Source of the DNA: Euryarchaeota archaeon UBA346
Lineage (GTDB): Archaea; Thermoplasmatota; E2; DHVEG-1
DNA: 44,200 nt
Assembly (NCBI GenBank): GCA_002496355.1
Contig: DAJP01000092.1
Span: 1-44,200 of the forward strand
Reading direction: 5' to 3'
In this document: piece after piece, positions 16,405-24,299 of the stretch
How positions within the stretch are numbered: position 1 is the first letter of the stretch
Layout: the number at the start of each line of letters is the position of its first letter
Translations under genes and position numbers: made by a program
The notes under the pieces: generated by a model
The model's database searches: none
The model's input: only the letters and a program-made list of their open reading frames with translations
What the model was told of the DNA's origin: nothing

Positions 16405-16626
16405 TAAAATCATCTTCCTTTTGTATTCTCATGTCTTTTTTCTTAAACTCGCTTCCTTCCATTGACTTTTATTGTCTTAAATTAATTCGCAATATATCTG
16501 TACGGACCTTCTATATATAATTTTCTCCATTTGGCAGGTTTTCCGTTGTTTTTTGAGTAAATAAAAGAAAATCTGGGAGTGTTATAGCTAAAATACCAGC
16601 TGCTTGATACTCTTGGTGGTGTGTGA
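16405..16626. promoter_or_regulatory. Divergent promoter region (DUF6015 / PfkB kinase)
   Basis: 222 bases without a gene. It holds several TATA-like stretches: TATATATAATTTTC (about 16512-16525), usable in either direction, TTAAATTAATTC (about 16476-16487) and GTAAATAAAAG (about 16557-16567), the latter facing the kinase gene. No small ORF or RNA gene was seen. Confidence 0.35.
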
Positions 16627-17673
16627 ATGGAGCTTTCCCTTGAAAAACGTTTGTTACAGAGATTACTGAGTCTTGAGAGAAAGCAGTTGCCTGTATATCA
16701 TGTCGTCATGCTCCCAGATTTCTTTGTGGATCATTTTCTATATATTGATTCAGTGGAAACGATCTGTCAGGAGATGGAGAAAATCGCTCTTCAAGGTGGG
16801 GGAAACAGACCAGGGATTACCCAGCGGATCCAACAAGGGGGAAATGCTGCCAACACCGTCCTTGGTCTTGCGCGTCTTGGAATGAGTGCACATCTCATCT
16901 GTCGGACAAACTCTCTCGGCTTGCATCTGCTTCAGTTTTTCTTAGGAAAAAACGGTGTGGACCTTTCGGGGGTACATACCGAGGGAGATCTAGCGATGAC
17001 CACAGCCCTTGAGTTTCAGAAACCTCTTGCAAACATCATGATTGGAGACCCAGGATCGGTTGCCACGTTTTCGTATGATCATTTGAACGATCATGACCAT
17101 GAAATGATCTCGTCGGCTAACCTTGTCGGTGTGACGAACTGGAATCAGAATCGTTTCGGGACGGATCTTGCCAGCAAGGTGTTTGAACAGTCGAAAAAGC
17201 AGAATATTAAAACGTTCTTTGACACAGGCGATCCCTCTCCGCGGGTGCAGGAGATTCCTCTGCTGATGGAGAAAGTCCTGATGAATCATCAGTTGGACCT
17301 GTTCGGGTTAAATGAAAATGAACTCCGTTACTACAGTAAAAGCCCCTGCAGAACACAGACAGAGATGATATCTGCGTTAGAAACATTGAAAAAGGACATA
17401 CCAGCACGGGTTGATTTCCATACCGCTATGTTTTCTGCATCAGCTCAAGAGAAGGTCACAGTGGTACCGACCATTCCGCTTTCAGTCCGGTATCGGTCCA
17501 CCGGTGCAGGTGATGTCTGGAACGCTGCGAATATCTTTGCAGACCTCCTTGGATTTAATGATGATGAACGACTGTTGTTTGCAAACAATCTTGCTGGACA
17601 GTATATTTCATCACCAGATCCTCTTCCACCAACACTTGACATGGTCATTAATTTTATTAAAAACTCCATATAA
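16627..17673 (+). CDS. PfkB-family carbohydrate kinase
   Basis: 348-residue ribokinase-fold kinase. The N-terminal substrate-side motif is QQGGNAANTVLGLARLG (about 68-84) and the catalytic/ATP motif is STGAGDVWNAANIF (about 290-303) with the base Asp in GAGD. FGLNENELRYYS matches the middle NENE-type magnesium motif. The family phosphorylates sugars, nucleosides or sugar phosphates; substrate cannot be read from the sequence. The N-terminal 65 residues are longer than in simple ribokinases, with DFFVDHFLYID in the place of the usual start of the fold. It stands alone, with a possible GGTGGTG ribosome site just upstream. Confidence 0.85.
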   Translation: MELSLEKRLLQRLLSLERKQLPVYHVVMLPDFFVDHFLYIDSVETICQEMEKIALQGGGNRPGITQRIQQGGNAANTVLGLARLGMSAHLICRTNSLGLHLLQFFLGKNGVDLSGVHTEGDLAMTTALEFQKPLANIMIGDPGSVATFSYDHLNDHDHEMISSANLVGVTNWNQNRFGTDLASKVFEQSKKQNIKTFFDTGDPSPRVQEIPLLMEKVLMNHQLDLFGLNENELRYYSKSPCRTQTEMISALETLKKDIPARVDFHTAMFSASAQEKVTVVPTIPLSVRYRSTGAGDVWNAANIFADLLGFNDDERLLFANNLAGQYISSPDPLPPTLDMVINFIKNSI

Positions 17674-17753
17674 ATTAACATTTTTTCTCAATAATAATTC
17701 TATTTAACTCAGAGATTTATAGGAAGGTTTTTATACAAAATATATTAATTCTA

Positions 17754-17770
17754 TAAAAAAATTTATATAC
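17754..17770 (+). promoter_or_regulatory. TATA-like element in convergent gap
   Basis: CTATAAAAAAATTTATATAC lies in the 190-bp gap between the converging kinase and HD genes, where no protein gene begins on the plus strand. It is about 25-30 bases before the inverted repeat at 17792-17852, the distance expected between an archaeal TATA box and a transcript start. Confidence 0.35.
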
Positions 17771-17791
17771 TATCTCTCCTTATCAATTTCC

Positions 17792-17852
17792 AGAATGGGG
17801 GAGGCAAAATTTTTTTTAATCTCTCCTCACCACCTTCAAACTTCCCCATTCT
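17792..17852 (+). ncRNA. Possible small RNA or hairpin in the convergent gap
   Basis: AGAATGGGGGAG (17792-17803) pairs with CTTCCCCATTCT (17841-17852): twelve base pairs, one of them G-U, enclosing a loop of 37 bases. The arms are the ends of a 61-base unit that starts about 25-30 bases after a TATA-like element. It could be a short RNA with a terminal stem, or a terminator/processing hairpin for the flanking converging genes. The strand is chosen from the TATA position. No known RNA family was recognised, so this is a structural observation only. Confidence 0.3.
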
Positions 17853-17863
17853 CTCCTTATTCG

Positions 17864-19120
17864 CTACGAGAAAAAAACGCGTTGTATTTTTTTGGCGATC
17901 TTCTTCCGATATTTCTCATCGCTGATGATCATAAAGACCCAATCAGGGGCGATCCGGGAACGGATCGCTTTCGCAATCGGAGTGAATTCATCCAGGCTTT
18001 TCACATGGTCTCGGTCGATGACCCGGATGTCGGTGTTATTGATACGAGGCTCAGCTCGTAACAACTCCGGTCGAGGGATATCGATGATGACATGACCCGC
18101 CGGGATGTCAAACGCATCCTCCAATTCCCGCTCCTTTTGCCTCCGATACGACACATCTTCAAGTTGTTTCACAATCTTTAGCTGCTCTTTCTCTAAATCA
18201 AACAAGGAGACCGTATACGCTTGCTTATAGAGGTCACGGTATTTCAGCCGAGTAATGATCTCCTGTTGGAACTGACCCATTGTTTTCAGTGAGACCATGA
18301 TCTCTGCATCAGTCATCCGGAAAAACTCGAATGGTTCTGCGTCTGGTATCCCTTCCAGTGCTTTCGAAAGCATCAGTTCCGGGATGCGGACGGTCTTATG
18401 GAAATACACTGATGAATACATCAACGCCCGTGCCATCAGGATGTTCTCCACCACACTGACTCCCTTGCGCATCATAGCAAGATTCCCTTTATAGATCATC
18501 ATCGTCCGCAACAACCGTTGGAGATCAATCAATCCATATGCTACACCGGTGTAATACGAATCACGCATCAGATAATCCAGTTGATCAACATCAATCGTGC
18601 TATTCAAAAGCTGCCCAAGATATGGTTTTTTCGATGGTTTCCCTCGGATGATCCCACAGATCTCTTTCTTGCTCACCTCATGTTTCTCAAGGATTTCATG
18701 GACAGATGGTGAGGTGACGAACGCTCGCTCTTTTTCCTCAAAAATAGCATACTTCCCCAGGATAAGTTTCTCTGTAAGATCCACATGGTCAACACCAAAT
18801 CTCTGCAAGAGTATCGACTCAAGGGTATGCGAAAATGGACCATGACCGATGTCATGCAGTTGAGCAGCACAGGTCAGCAGTGTTCTTTCTTCTTCTTTCA
18901 ACCCAAGGATATCGGCGATTTGGGAAGCAATCATGGAACTGCCTAACGAATGCTCAAAGCGGGTGTGATGAGCACCAGGGAACACAAGATGAGCAAACCC
19001 AAGCTGTTTGATGTTATGAAGACGCTGTACCTCTGGAGTCTCAAGTAAATCAACCAAGCATCCTGTTATCTTTATATCTCCATGGATCGGGTCTCTGACG
19101 ATTTTATGCGTTTCAACCAT
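17864..19120 (-). CDS. HD-domain phosphohydrolase (dGTPase/SAMHD1-like)
   Basis: 418-residue HD-superfamily protein of the COG1078 type, related to deoxynucleoside-triphosphate triphosphohydrolases. It starts with the family pattern KIVRDPIHGDIKIT, then LGFAHLVFPGAHHTRFEHSLG (His57 first metal ligand) and QLHDIGHGPFSH (His89-Asp90), with the closing Asp in STIDVDQLDYLMRDS. These residues form the two-metal HD site. Some members hydrolyse dNTPs and others have unknown nucleotides as substrate. The ATG at 19120 fits the family start. It converges with the PfkB kinase; no operon partner. Confidence 0.9.
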   Translation of the reverse strand: MVETHKIVRDPIHGDIKITGCLVDLLETPEVQRLHNIKQLGFAHLVFPGAHHTRFEHSLGSSMIASQIADILGLKEEERTLLTCAAQLHDIGHGPFSHTLESILLQRFGVDHVDLTEKLILGKYAIFEEKERAFVTSPSVHEILEKHEVSKKEICGIIRGKPSKKPYLGQLLNSTIDVDQLDYLMRDSYYTGVAYGLIDLQRLLRTMMIYKGNLAMMRKGVSVVENILMARALMYSSVYFHKTVRIPELMLSKALEGIPDAEPFEFFRMTDAEIMVSLKTMGQFQQEIITRLKYRDLYKQAYTVSLFDLEKEQLKIVKQLEDVSYRRQKERELEDAFDIPAGHVIIDIPRPELLRAEPRINNTDIRVIDRDHVKSLDEFTPIAKAIRSRIAPDWVFMIISDEKYRKKIAKKIQRVFFS

Positions 19121-19261
19121 AGGTCTTCCAGAGCGGAAACAGAAAAAGAGTTGAAATAGTTTTGTTACTCAGCATCATCTGCAGAGTAAACTTTAAAACA
19201 AAAACCATCATTAAGTTTTCTAATAAAACTGGAAATAAACAATTCCTTGTGAGGTGCTCAT

Positions 19262-19525
19262 ATGACAAAAACAATCCTATTCTCCCTAGAACATTGCATA
19301 AAATGCCAGCAGATAAAAGAACTGCTCGCTGGAAGAGACGACGTCGAGATCATCACATTCCCCCATGACCTGAATCAATGGCAGGAGGAGGATTTAACGA
19401 TGGCAAAAACCCATGACGTCTTTGAGGATCTTCAGAAAACAGCACCAGTTCTCTGGCTTGATGGAGAAAAGAAAATCGGGTATCTCAGAATACGTAAATG
19501 GCTCCAGGACGCACAAAAACAGTAA
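19262..19525 (+). CDS. Glutaredoxin/thioredoxin-like small redox protein
   Basis: 87-residue protein starting with a beta strand (KTILFSLEH) followed by the redox motif CIKC (residues 12-15) and a cis-proline-like segment KTAPVLWLDG, typical of glutaredoxin-fold proteins. It would reduce or transfer thiol groups in the cytosol. GAGGTG five bases upstream supports the ATG. It precedes the thioredoxin gene by 61 bases, but a T-tract (19531-19537) and a TATA box (19540-19548) lie between, so it is probably a separate transcript beside the redox operon. Confidence 0.8.
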   Translation: MTKTILFSLEHCIKCQQIKELLAGRDDVEIITFPHDLNQWQEEDLTMAKTHDVFEDLQKTAPVLWLDGEKKIGYLRIRKWLQDAQKQ

Positions 19526-19530
19526 AACAA

Positions 19531-19548
19531 TTTTTTTCCCTTATAAAA
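19531..19548 (+). promoter_or_regulatory. T-tract and TATA box before the thioredoxin operon
   Basis: TTTTTTT (19531-19537) directly after the glutaredoxin-like gene is followed by CTTATAAAACC (from 19540). The first fits termination of the upstream gene and the second a promoter, with a transcript start near 19570 and the thioredoxin ATG at 19587. Confidence 0.5.
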
Positions 19549-19586
19549 CCAAATATTAATGAAGAGGACGATGGTACCTCAAAACA

Positions 19587-19997
19587 ATGGATACCCTTGA
19601 GAGGATAAAAAAGAAAAAACTTGAGGAGTTAAAGAAGAAGTATCTGAACGGAGGTAAAACCATGGAGAAAAAATGGCCAGACACCCCAATTCAACTGATG
19701 GATGCTGATATCGATGAAAACATCCGGAAATATCCAACGATTGTCATTGACTGTTGGGCACCCTGGTGTGGCCCCTGTCGAATGATCGGACCGATCATCG
19801 AAGAACTCGCAAAGGAAATGCAGGGAAAAATCACGTTTGGCAAGCTGAACGTTGACGAAAACCCTCAGACCTCGATGAAGTATAGCATCATGAGCATCCC
19901 AACCATGCTTGTGTTTAAAAATAGTCAACTTGTGGATCGCATCGTCGGTGCGATGCCAAAGGAGATGCTGCTGCAGAAATTAAAACAGTATTACTAA
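19587..19997 (+). CDS. trxA: Thioredoxin
   Basis: Thioredoxin fold with active site WCGPC (Cys61, Cys64 in the long form) and the cis-Pro in SIPTMLVFK. It reduces disulfides using electrons from a thioredoxin reductase. The long form (136 residues) begins with a charged helix, MDTLERIKKKKLEELKKKYL, an extension known from other archaeal thioredoxins. An internal ATG at 19662 follows a perfect GGAGGT (19650-19655) at ideal spacing and would give a 111-residue standard thioredoxin, so two products are possible. The stop overlaps the next start (TAATG), showing coupling to the membrane redox genes downstream. Confidence 0.93.
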   Translation: MDTLERIKKKKLEELKKKYLNGGKTMEKKWPDTPIQLMDADIDENIRKYPTIVIDCWAPWCGPCRMIGPIIEELAKEMQGKITFGKLNVDENPQTSMKYSIMSIPTMLVFKNSQLVDRIVGAMPKEMLLQKLKQYY

Positions 19998-20551
19998 TGT
20001 TTTATCTGGTGATGATACTTACGATAAAAAAACTCGGTTTTCTTTTCATAATCCTCCTGGTTACGTTTCTGCAGGTTCTTTCAGGTTGTACTACGGAAAA
20101 AAACAATACAGGGGATGATTTCTCATTTACGACGTTGGATAATGAGATAAAACGTCTCAGTGATTTTAATGGAAAAGTCGTGGTGCTTGATTGCATGGCA
20201 GTGAACTGTCAACCCTGCATGTATCAGATGTTCGATCTGAAGAAAATCTCAGAGAATTATTCAAGTGATGACGTTGTCATTCTCTCCATTGATGTCTGGG
20301 TGTCGAACGGAGAAAACGCGTCCGTGCTCCAAGAGTTGATTGATGCATTCAAAAACCAAGCGAACCTGACATTAGACTGGACGTTTGGCCTCGATGACCC
20401 TGAGGGAACCATTGAAAACCGATATGCCACCGAGGGAGTACCATCTCTTTACATCTATGATAAAAATGGAAATATTTATTACTCCCACGTGGGTTATGAA
20501 TCTTACGCAGATCTTGCAATCAAGATCGACGAAGCATTGAGTAGAAATTAG
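19997..20551 (+). CDS. TlpA-like thioredoxin-fold lipoprotein
   Basis: Hydrophobic N-terminus with a lipobox LSGC, Cys31 being the probable lipidation site, so the protein sits on the outer face of the membrane. Thioredoxin-fold part: LSDFNGKVVVLDCMAVNCQPC with redox pair Cys71-Cys74, a further Cys66, and the cis-Pro region EGVPSLYIYDKNG. TlpA/ResA proteins reduce extracytoplasmic thiols, for example during cytochrome maturation. It overlaps trx upstream by one base and is followed by the PGF-CTERM protein after 16 bases. An inner ATG six codons on is an alternative start. Function inferred from fold and location. Confidence 0.87.
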   Translation: MFYLVMILTIKKLGFLFIILLVTFLQVLSGCTTEKNNTGDDFSFTTLDNEIKRLSDFNGKVVVLDCMAVNCQPCMYQMFDLKKISENYSSDDVVILSIDVWVSNGENASVLQELIDAFKNQANLTLDWTFGLDDPEGTIENRYATEGVPSLYIYDKNGNIYYSHVGYESYADLAIKIDEALSRN

Positions 20552-20567
20552 AGGGAGACAAAAAAAT

Positions 20568-21071
20568 ATGAAGAACCAACAAAAATTCATCCTAACAATA
20601 GTTGTCATAAGCATTCTTGGAGCAACCGCTGTATTAGCAGCAGGCACAGGGTTACCGATTGGAACCATTACAGTGTCACCATCAGCACCTGCCGCGTTAT
20701 CGACCATAACCATCTCAGTTCCAATTAGTGGTGAAGCACCCTCAGAAGTACGGGTGAAAGTCGAAGAATGTAATGGAAATACCGGTATCTGTTATCCTGA
20801 TATCCAAAATGTTTCGATGCCTCTTGCCAGCTCGAGTATCTATCGAGCAGAGGTGACGCTGAAACACTCGGATGCCACCTATATCACAGTTACTGTTATC
20901 GCAAAAATTAATGGTGCCTGGCAGGAGTCTTCACAGAAGAAGGTCAACCTGTCAGTGACCCCTGATGGAAACAATGGTGACGATAACGGCTCACCCGGAT
21001 TTGAACTCGTTGTCATGGTAATAGCAATCGGAGTGAGTCTAATCCTCATCAGTCGAAAGAGAATGAAATGA
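20568..21071 (+). CDS. Secreted protein with PGF-CTERM-like sorting tail
   Basis: 167 residues: signal peptide (about 1-25), one beta-rich Ig-like domain of about 100 residues (TITVSPSAPAALSTITISVP ... YITVTVIAKINGAWQ), a low-complexity linker (PDGNNGDDNGS) and a tail SPGFELVVMVIAIGVSLIL followed by RKRMK. This tripartite tail resembles PGF-CTERM, cut and lipid-anchored by archaeosortase A in other archaea. The domain contains two cysteines (VEECNGNTGICYP) that could form a disulfide or be a substrate of the neighbouring redox proteins. The stop overlaps the NapH-like start (ATGA). The start has AGGGAGA about ten bases upstream. Confidence 0.75.
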   Translation: MKNQQKFILTIVVISILGATAVLAAGTGLPIGTITVSPSAPAALSTITISVPISGEAPSEVRVKVEECNGNTGICYPDIQNVSMPLASSSIYRAEVTLKHSDATYITVTVIAKINGAWQESSQKKVNLSVTPDGNNGDDNGSPGFELVVMVIAIGVSLILISRKRMK

Positions 21072-21892
21072 AGTTACAAATAAAACGATTACTCTCTCAG
21101 ATCATTCTTTTCTTTTCTGCTAACCTGGGGTACCCTGGGTATCCCGGGTTAAAAACCGGTTTTTGTTATCCGTTCTTCTATTGCCAGGCCTGTCCAGCGG
21201 CAACCTCAGCCTGTCCATTACGATCATTGGAACAAAGTGTGGATAAAGGCAGTTTTGCTTGGAGGTTGTTTTTATTTCCGCTTCTTATCATAGGGTTCCT
21301 TGGTATCTTAACAGGTCGTGCAGTATGCTCTTGGGCCTGCCCCATTGGACTGCTCCAGCGAGGAACAGGACGGATCGCACGGAAAGTGAAGAAAACTCAT
21401 CTTGCAAAAAAACTTGGCACCCACAAGGCGGAGAAGTATTTCCGCTACACGAAATATGTCATTCTCATCAGCCTGGTGTTTGTCACTTCCTATCTCATCG
21501 GGTTTATCTTTACTGATATTTGTCCTGTTGGGTTTCTGACAGGTACAATCCCGGTGTTACTCCTCAATCCCGGGAAATTCGTTCCTAACTTTTTCTTCCC
21601 GATCGCCTTAGTGATTTTTGTCTTGTTTATCATACTCATCTTCATTATAGAGCGAGGATGGTGTCGGTATTTCTGCCCAGTTGGTGCATTGCTAGGGCCA
21701 TTCAATAAGATAAGTTTTTATCACATCGCTGTTGAAAAAACAGAGTGTTTGCACTGTAACGTCTGCTCGTATGAATGTCCGATGGGGATCGATGTTCCAA
21801 ACATGCATCGGGACCCAGAGTGTATCTTATGTGGAAAATGCGTGACCGCCTGTCCACATGAACTCATCACGTTTGAGAGGAAAGGACAATGA
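21068..21892 (+). CDS. NapH/MauN-like membrane polyferredoxin
   Basis: 274-residue membrane Fe-S protein with about four to five hydrophobic segments. Cysteine motifs: CYPFFYCQACPAATSACPL (about 33-51), CSWACPIG, DICPVG, WCRYFCPVG, and two C-terminal ferredoxin clusters (CLHCNVCSYECP and CILCGKCVTACP). NapH/MauN proteins pass electrons across or along the membrane, for example in nitrate reductase maturation or methylamine dehydrogenase assembly. Here it is flanked by thioredoxin-fold proteins, suggesting electron supply for extracytoplasmic thiols. Overlaps on both sides (four bases each) show a tight operon. Confidence 0.88.
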   Translation: MKLQIKRLLSQIILFFSANLGYPGYPGLKTGFCYPFFYCQACPAATSACPLRSLEQSVDKGSFAWRLFLFPLLIIGFLGILTGRAVCSWACPIGLLQRGTGRIARKVKKTHLAKKLGTHKAEKYFRYTKYVILISLVFVTSYLIGFIFTDICPVGFLTGTIPVLLLNPGKFVPNFFFPIALVIFVLFIILIFIIERGWCRYFCPVGALLGPFNKISFYHIAVEKTECLHCNVCSYECPMGIDVPNMHRDPECILCGKCVTACPHELITFERKGQ

Positions 21893-22530
21893 AGAAATTC
21901 TTAGCGTTACAGATCTGTGCACTGCTCCTGGTTTCTGGTGCCCTGGGTGGTATGTTTGCATTTACTTCGGTCTATAATGAGGTACGATCCGGAATCGTGC
22001 TCGTGCTGTGTCTGAGTTGTTTGAAGCTTGAACCGAAAACAAACGCAGAATTCACCTTCAATACCGCGGATGACCGCCCGCATGCAGATTTTGTACTGGA
22101 GAATCTCTCCCAGGGACCCGTGTTTCTGCATTATAGTGGCGATGCCTGTGCTGGCTGTGATGTGATGTACCCGGTCATTAAGGAACTTTTTTCAGTTGAA
22201 TTTGGGAAACAGGACATGTTTTCAACCATCGTTACCTTTGAGAACACGTCGGTCGCGTATATTTATGTGAACATCCATCATACGATTGATGAGTTGAGGG
22301 ATGCCCAAGTCATCTATGATAAGGATCACATTGGAGGTATCCCGATGTTCACTGTGGTGACGTTAGGGTATGACAACGGGGATGTGAAACCGAAATACAC
22401 CACGTTGTATGGGACGCTAGCGACGTATGGTTGCGACACCGATGCACAGCGACTCGTGTTCCTGCAGCAACTCATGGATCAGAGCATCGAGATGTATGAA
22501 CAAAATAAGCCAGGATATCAACATCAATAA
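21889..22530 (+). CDS. Membrane-anchored thioredoxin-like protein with two CxxC motifs
   Basis: 213 residues; one N-terminal membrane anchor (about 5-26), then CLSC (41-44) and a thioredoxin-like domain with FLHYSGDACAGCDVM, pair Cys87-Cys90, and GGIPMFTVVTLG as the cis-Pro region. The domain faces outside if the anchor is a signal anchor. The second CxxC near the membrane may relay electrons. Start overlaps the NapH-like stop (ATGA). The last gene of the redox operon: an A-rich stretch follows, and a minus-strand gene starts further on. No named family recognised beyond the thioredoxin fold. Confidence 0.8.
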   Translation: MKKFLALQICALLLVSGALGGMFAFTSVYNEVRSGIVLVLCLSCLKLEPKTNAEFTFNTADDRPHADFVLENLSQGPVFLHYSGDACAGCDVMYPVIKELFSVEFGKQDMFSTIVTFENTSVAYIYVNIHHTIDELRDAQVIYDKDHIGGIPMFTVVTLGYDNGDVKPKYTTLYGTLATYGCDTDAQRLVFLQQLMDQSIEMYEQNKPGYQHQ

Positions 22531-22552
22531 AAAGAAAAAAAAGGAAAAAAAA
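22528..22552 (-). terminator. T-rich terminator for the 54-aa gene
   Basis: On the minus strand this stretch reads as runs of eight T, eight T and five T separated by CC and C, about 21 bases after the stop of the 54-aa cysteine protein gene. It fits archaeal T-tract termination. Confidence 0.45.
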
Positions 22553-22572
22553 GCGAAAAGGAACGATGTGTT

Positions 22573-22737
22573 TTAGATCTCACCGGCAATTATTTTTTGT
22601 CTGAGGATCTCGAATTGTGCGCGGGTTAACGTACACACGTTTGTTTTTTCGCCAATAATCACCTTATCACTCCGGACATCCACGACAGGACATTTCGGAG
22701 GGACACAAACTCCATCATTGCACAATACAACTTTCAT
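22573..22737 (-). CDS. Small 54-aa protein with three N-terminal cysteines
   Basis: Translated by eye from the minus strand: MKVVLCNDGVCVPPKCPVVD, then VRSDKVIIGEKTNVCTLTR and a C-terminal helix (AQFEILRQKIIAGEI), stop TAA. The start has AGGGAT at suitable spacing and a TATA-like GGTATTTAAAGG about 55 bases upstream; T-rich termination follows. Cysteines at 6, 11, 16 and a fourth at about 35 could bind metal or form disulfides. No family recognised. Located between the redox operon and the adenylate-forming enzyme. Regular signals on both sides make a real gene likely. Confidence 0.68.
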   Translation of the reverse strand: MKVVLCNDGVCVPPKCPVVDVRSDKVIIGEKTNVCTLTRAQFEILRQKIIAGEI

Positions 22738-22826
22738 ATTATCCCTCTGATTATCAATTGTTAAGTTTCTATTAGTCTCTGAACCTTTAAATACCTTTCG
22801 ACAGAAGACCGAAAGAAAAGACTCCT

Positions 22827-24299
22827 TTAGACATAACGGGATATCACATAGTTTTTTTTATCGATAAGAGAGACAATCCGGGGTCCCTGAGAGGTATCTA
22901 CCGATGCAGTTTCCTTGATGGTGACTGTCACATCTGAGCCCATCTTATCCTGGAATCCCTTCCGTAGGAACTCGAAAATCTCTTCCACAGACGGACCAGT
23001 GGTGCGAAGTGTTTCATCGATCACCACCTGGATTTCGAGTGAGCTGATATCATGTTGAATGATCTTCGTGTTCCTCACCTTGTTCGTTCGTAGTTCGTAA
23101 AGGAGTTTACTGTAGATCTCTGAAAACGCGGAGGGGAGCAGTACGGTCCCATCGGATCGATACAACGCAAGGTCGTTTCGCCCATATATTTTTTTGATCA
23201 GAGATCCAGCTTTCCCGCAGGAACAAGTGCCCTGTAACGGGGCCACGATGTCGTTGATAGCGTTATACCGAAGAATCGGTGTTCCTCGCCCATGGAATTT
23301 CGTGATAATCATTTCACCTGCATCGCCGGATTCTACCGGATGACCGTTTCGTAGGAACTCCGGATAGACAAGGTCCGACATCAGATGGTAGCTTCCTTGT
23401 TTACATTGATAGCCGATCAACCCGGATTCTGTTGCTCCATAGACCTCGAAGACCTTTGTTTGAAATGTTTTTTCCATATAGGATTTCAGGTAAGAATCCA
23501 GCACTGAACCGGTGGCAGCGACGTACTGAGGTGAGATATTTTCTCCTAAGCCAGTTTCTTTCAACAGCGCGAGATGCCCAAGCATCCCAACGTATCCTCC
23601 GATGAACTCTGGTTGGAACTCATTAATGGCCACGATGACTTTTTTTGGGTCATCGTTCGTGTTCAACCATTGGATGTTCTTGAACATCTTTGTGAGATTG
23701 AACCGGGGCTGTAGTCCTCTCGTGACATATCCGCTTTCCGCGGTATGAGGCGCAAAATCACCAATAATCGTTATCCTGTTTTTCCAGATGCTCATGTCGT
23801 ACTCATGGATAGTTCGCATATAGGCGAACAAACCCATGACGATATCGAGTAAATCGACATAGAGCGGGAGCACTTTACCAGTCGTTCCTGACGTGGAGAC
23901 TTCAATGAGGGATTCTTTATTTACTTGTGAGGAGACAATCCCACCCGGGTAATGTCGTTTCAGATCTTCTTTTGTCACAAACGGGAGTTTATGAAGATCA
24001 CCAATACCCTTGATATCAGATGGTTGAATCCCTGCCATCTTGAACGTCTCACGATACAGCGGGACGGTACCAGCAAATCGGACAACTCGTCGCAATTGTT
24101 GGTCTTGATAGCGATGCAGCGCATCCTCGCTGATTCGGTCCAACCGGTCGACATCCACAAAATACCGTTTGAGTATCTTACCAAGGAACACTGGGTTATA
24201 GAACGGATTCATACAGCTCCCAAAGTGGACACGAGAAAGGTACAATTCCTTAAATAGCTGTCTCTTCATTCTCCACAGACGAGCAATGAACATACTCAT
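22827..24299 (-). CDS. Phenylacetate-CoA ligase/CapK-type adenylate-forming enzyme
   Basis: 490-residue ANL-superfamily enzyme of the PaaK/CapK branch. The phosphate-binding loop VSTSGTTGKVLPLY is clear; VYGATESGLIGYQC is the central ATE motif, GEMIITKFHGRGTPILRY matches the domain hinge, and CSCGKAGSLIKKIYGRNDL follows with a small cysteine motif. Such enzymes activate carboxylic acids as adenylates and pass them to CoA or a polymer. The substrate is unknown. A start at 24299 or 24293 is inferred from a TATA-like GGAATTTATACC (24330-24338, minus); the open frame continues to 24410. The 5' end overlaps that of the divergent radical SAM gene by about 14 bases. Confidence 0.85.
   Translation of the reverse strand: MSMFIARLWRMKRQLFKELYLSRVHFGSCMNPFYNPVFLGKILKRYFVDVDRLDRISEDALHRYQDQQLRRVVRFAGTVPLYRETFKMAGIQPSDIKGIGDLHKLPFVTKEDLKRHYPGGIVSSQVNKESLIEVSTSGTTGKVLPLYVDLLDIVMGLFAYMRTIHEYDMSIWKNRITIIGDFAPHTAESGYVTRGLQPRFNLTKMFKNIQWLNTNDDPKKVIVAINEFQPEFIGGYVGMLGHLALLKETGLGENISPQYVAATGSVLDSYLKSYMEKTFQTKVFEVYGATESGLIGYQCKQGSYHLMSDLVYPEFLRNGHPVESGDAGEMIITKFHGRGTPILRYNAINDIVAPLQGTCSCGKAGSLIKKIYGRNDLALYRSDGTVLLPSAFSEIYSKLLYELRTNKVRNTKIIQHDISSLEIQVVIDETLRTTGPSVEEIFEFLRKGFQDKMGSDVTVTIKETASVDTSQGPRIVSLIDKKNYVISRYV

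Noticed and set aside
17795..18061. Plus-strand ORF of 88 codons overlapping the end of the HD gene
   Set aside because: Most of it is antisense to the conserved HD protein; only the first part lies in the gap with the inverted repeat.
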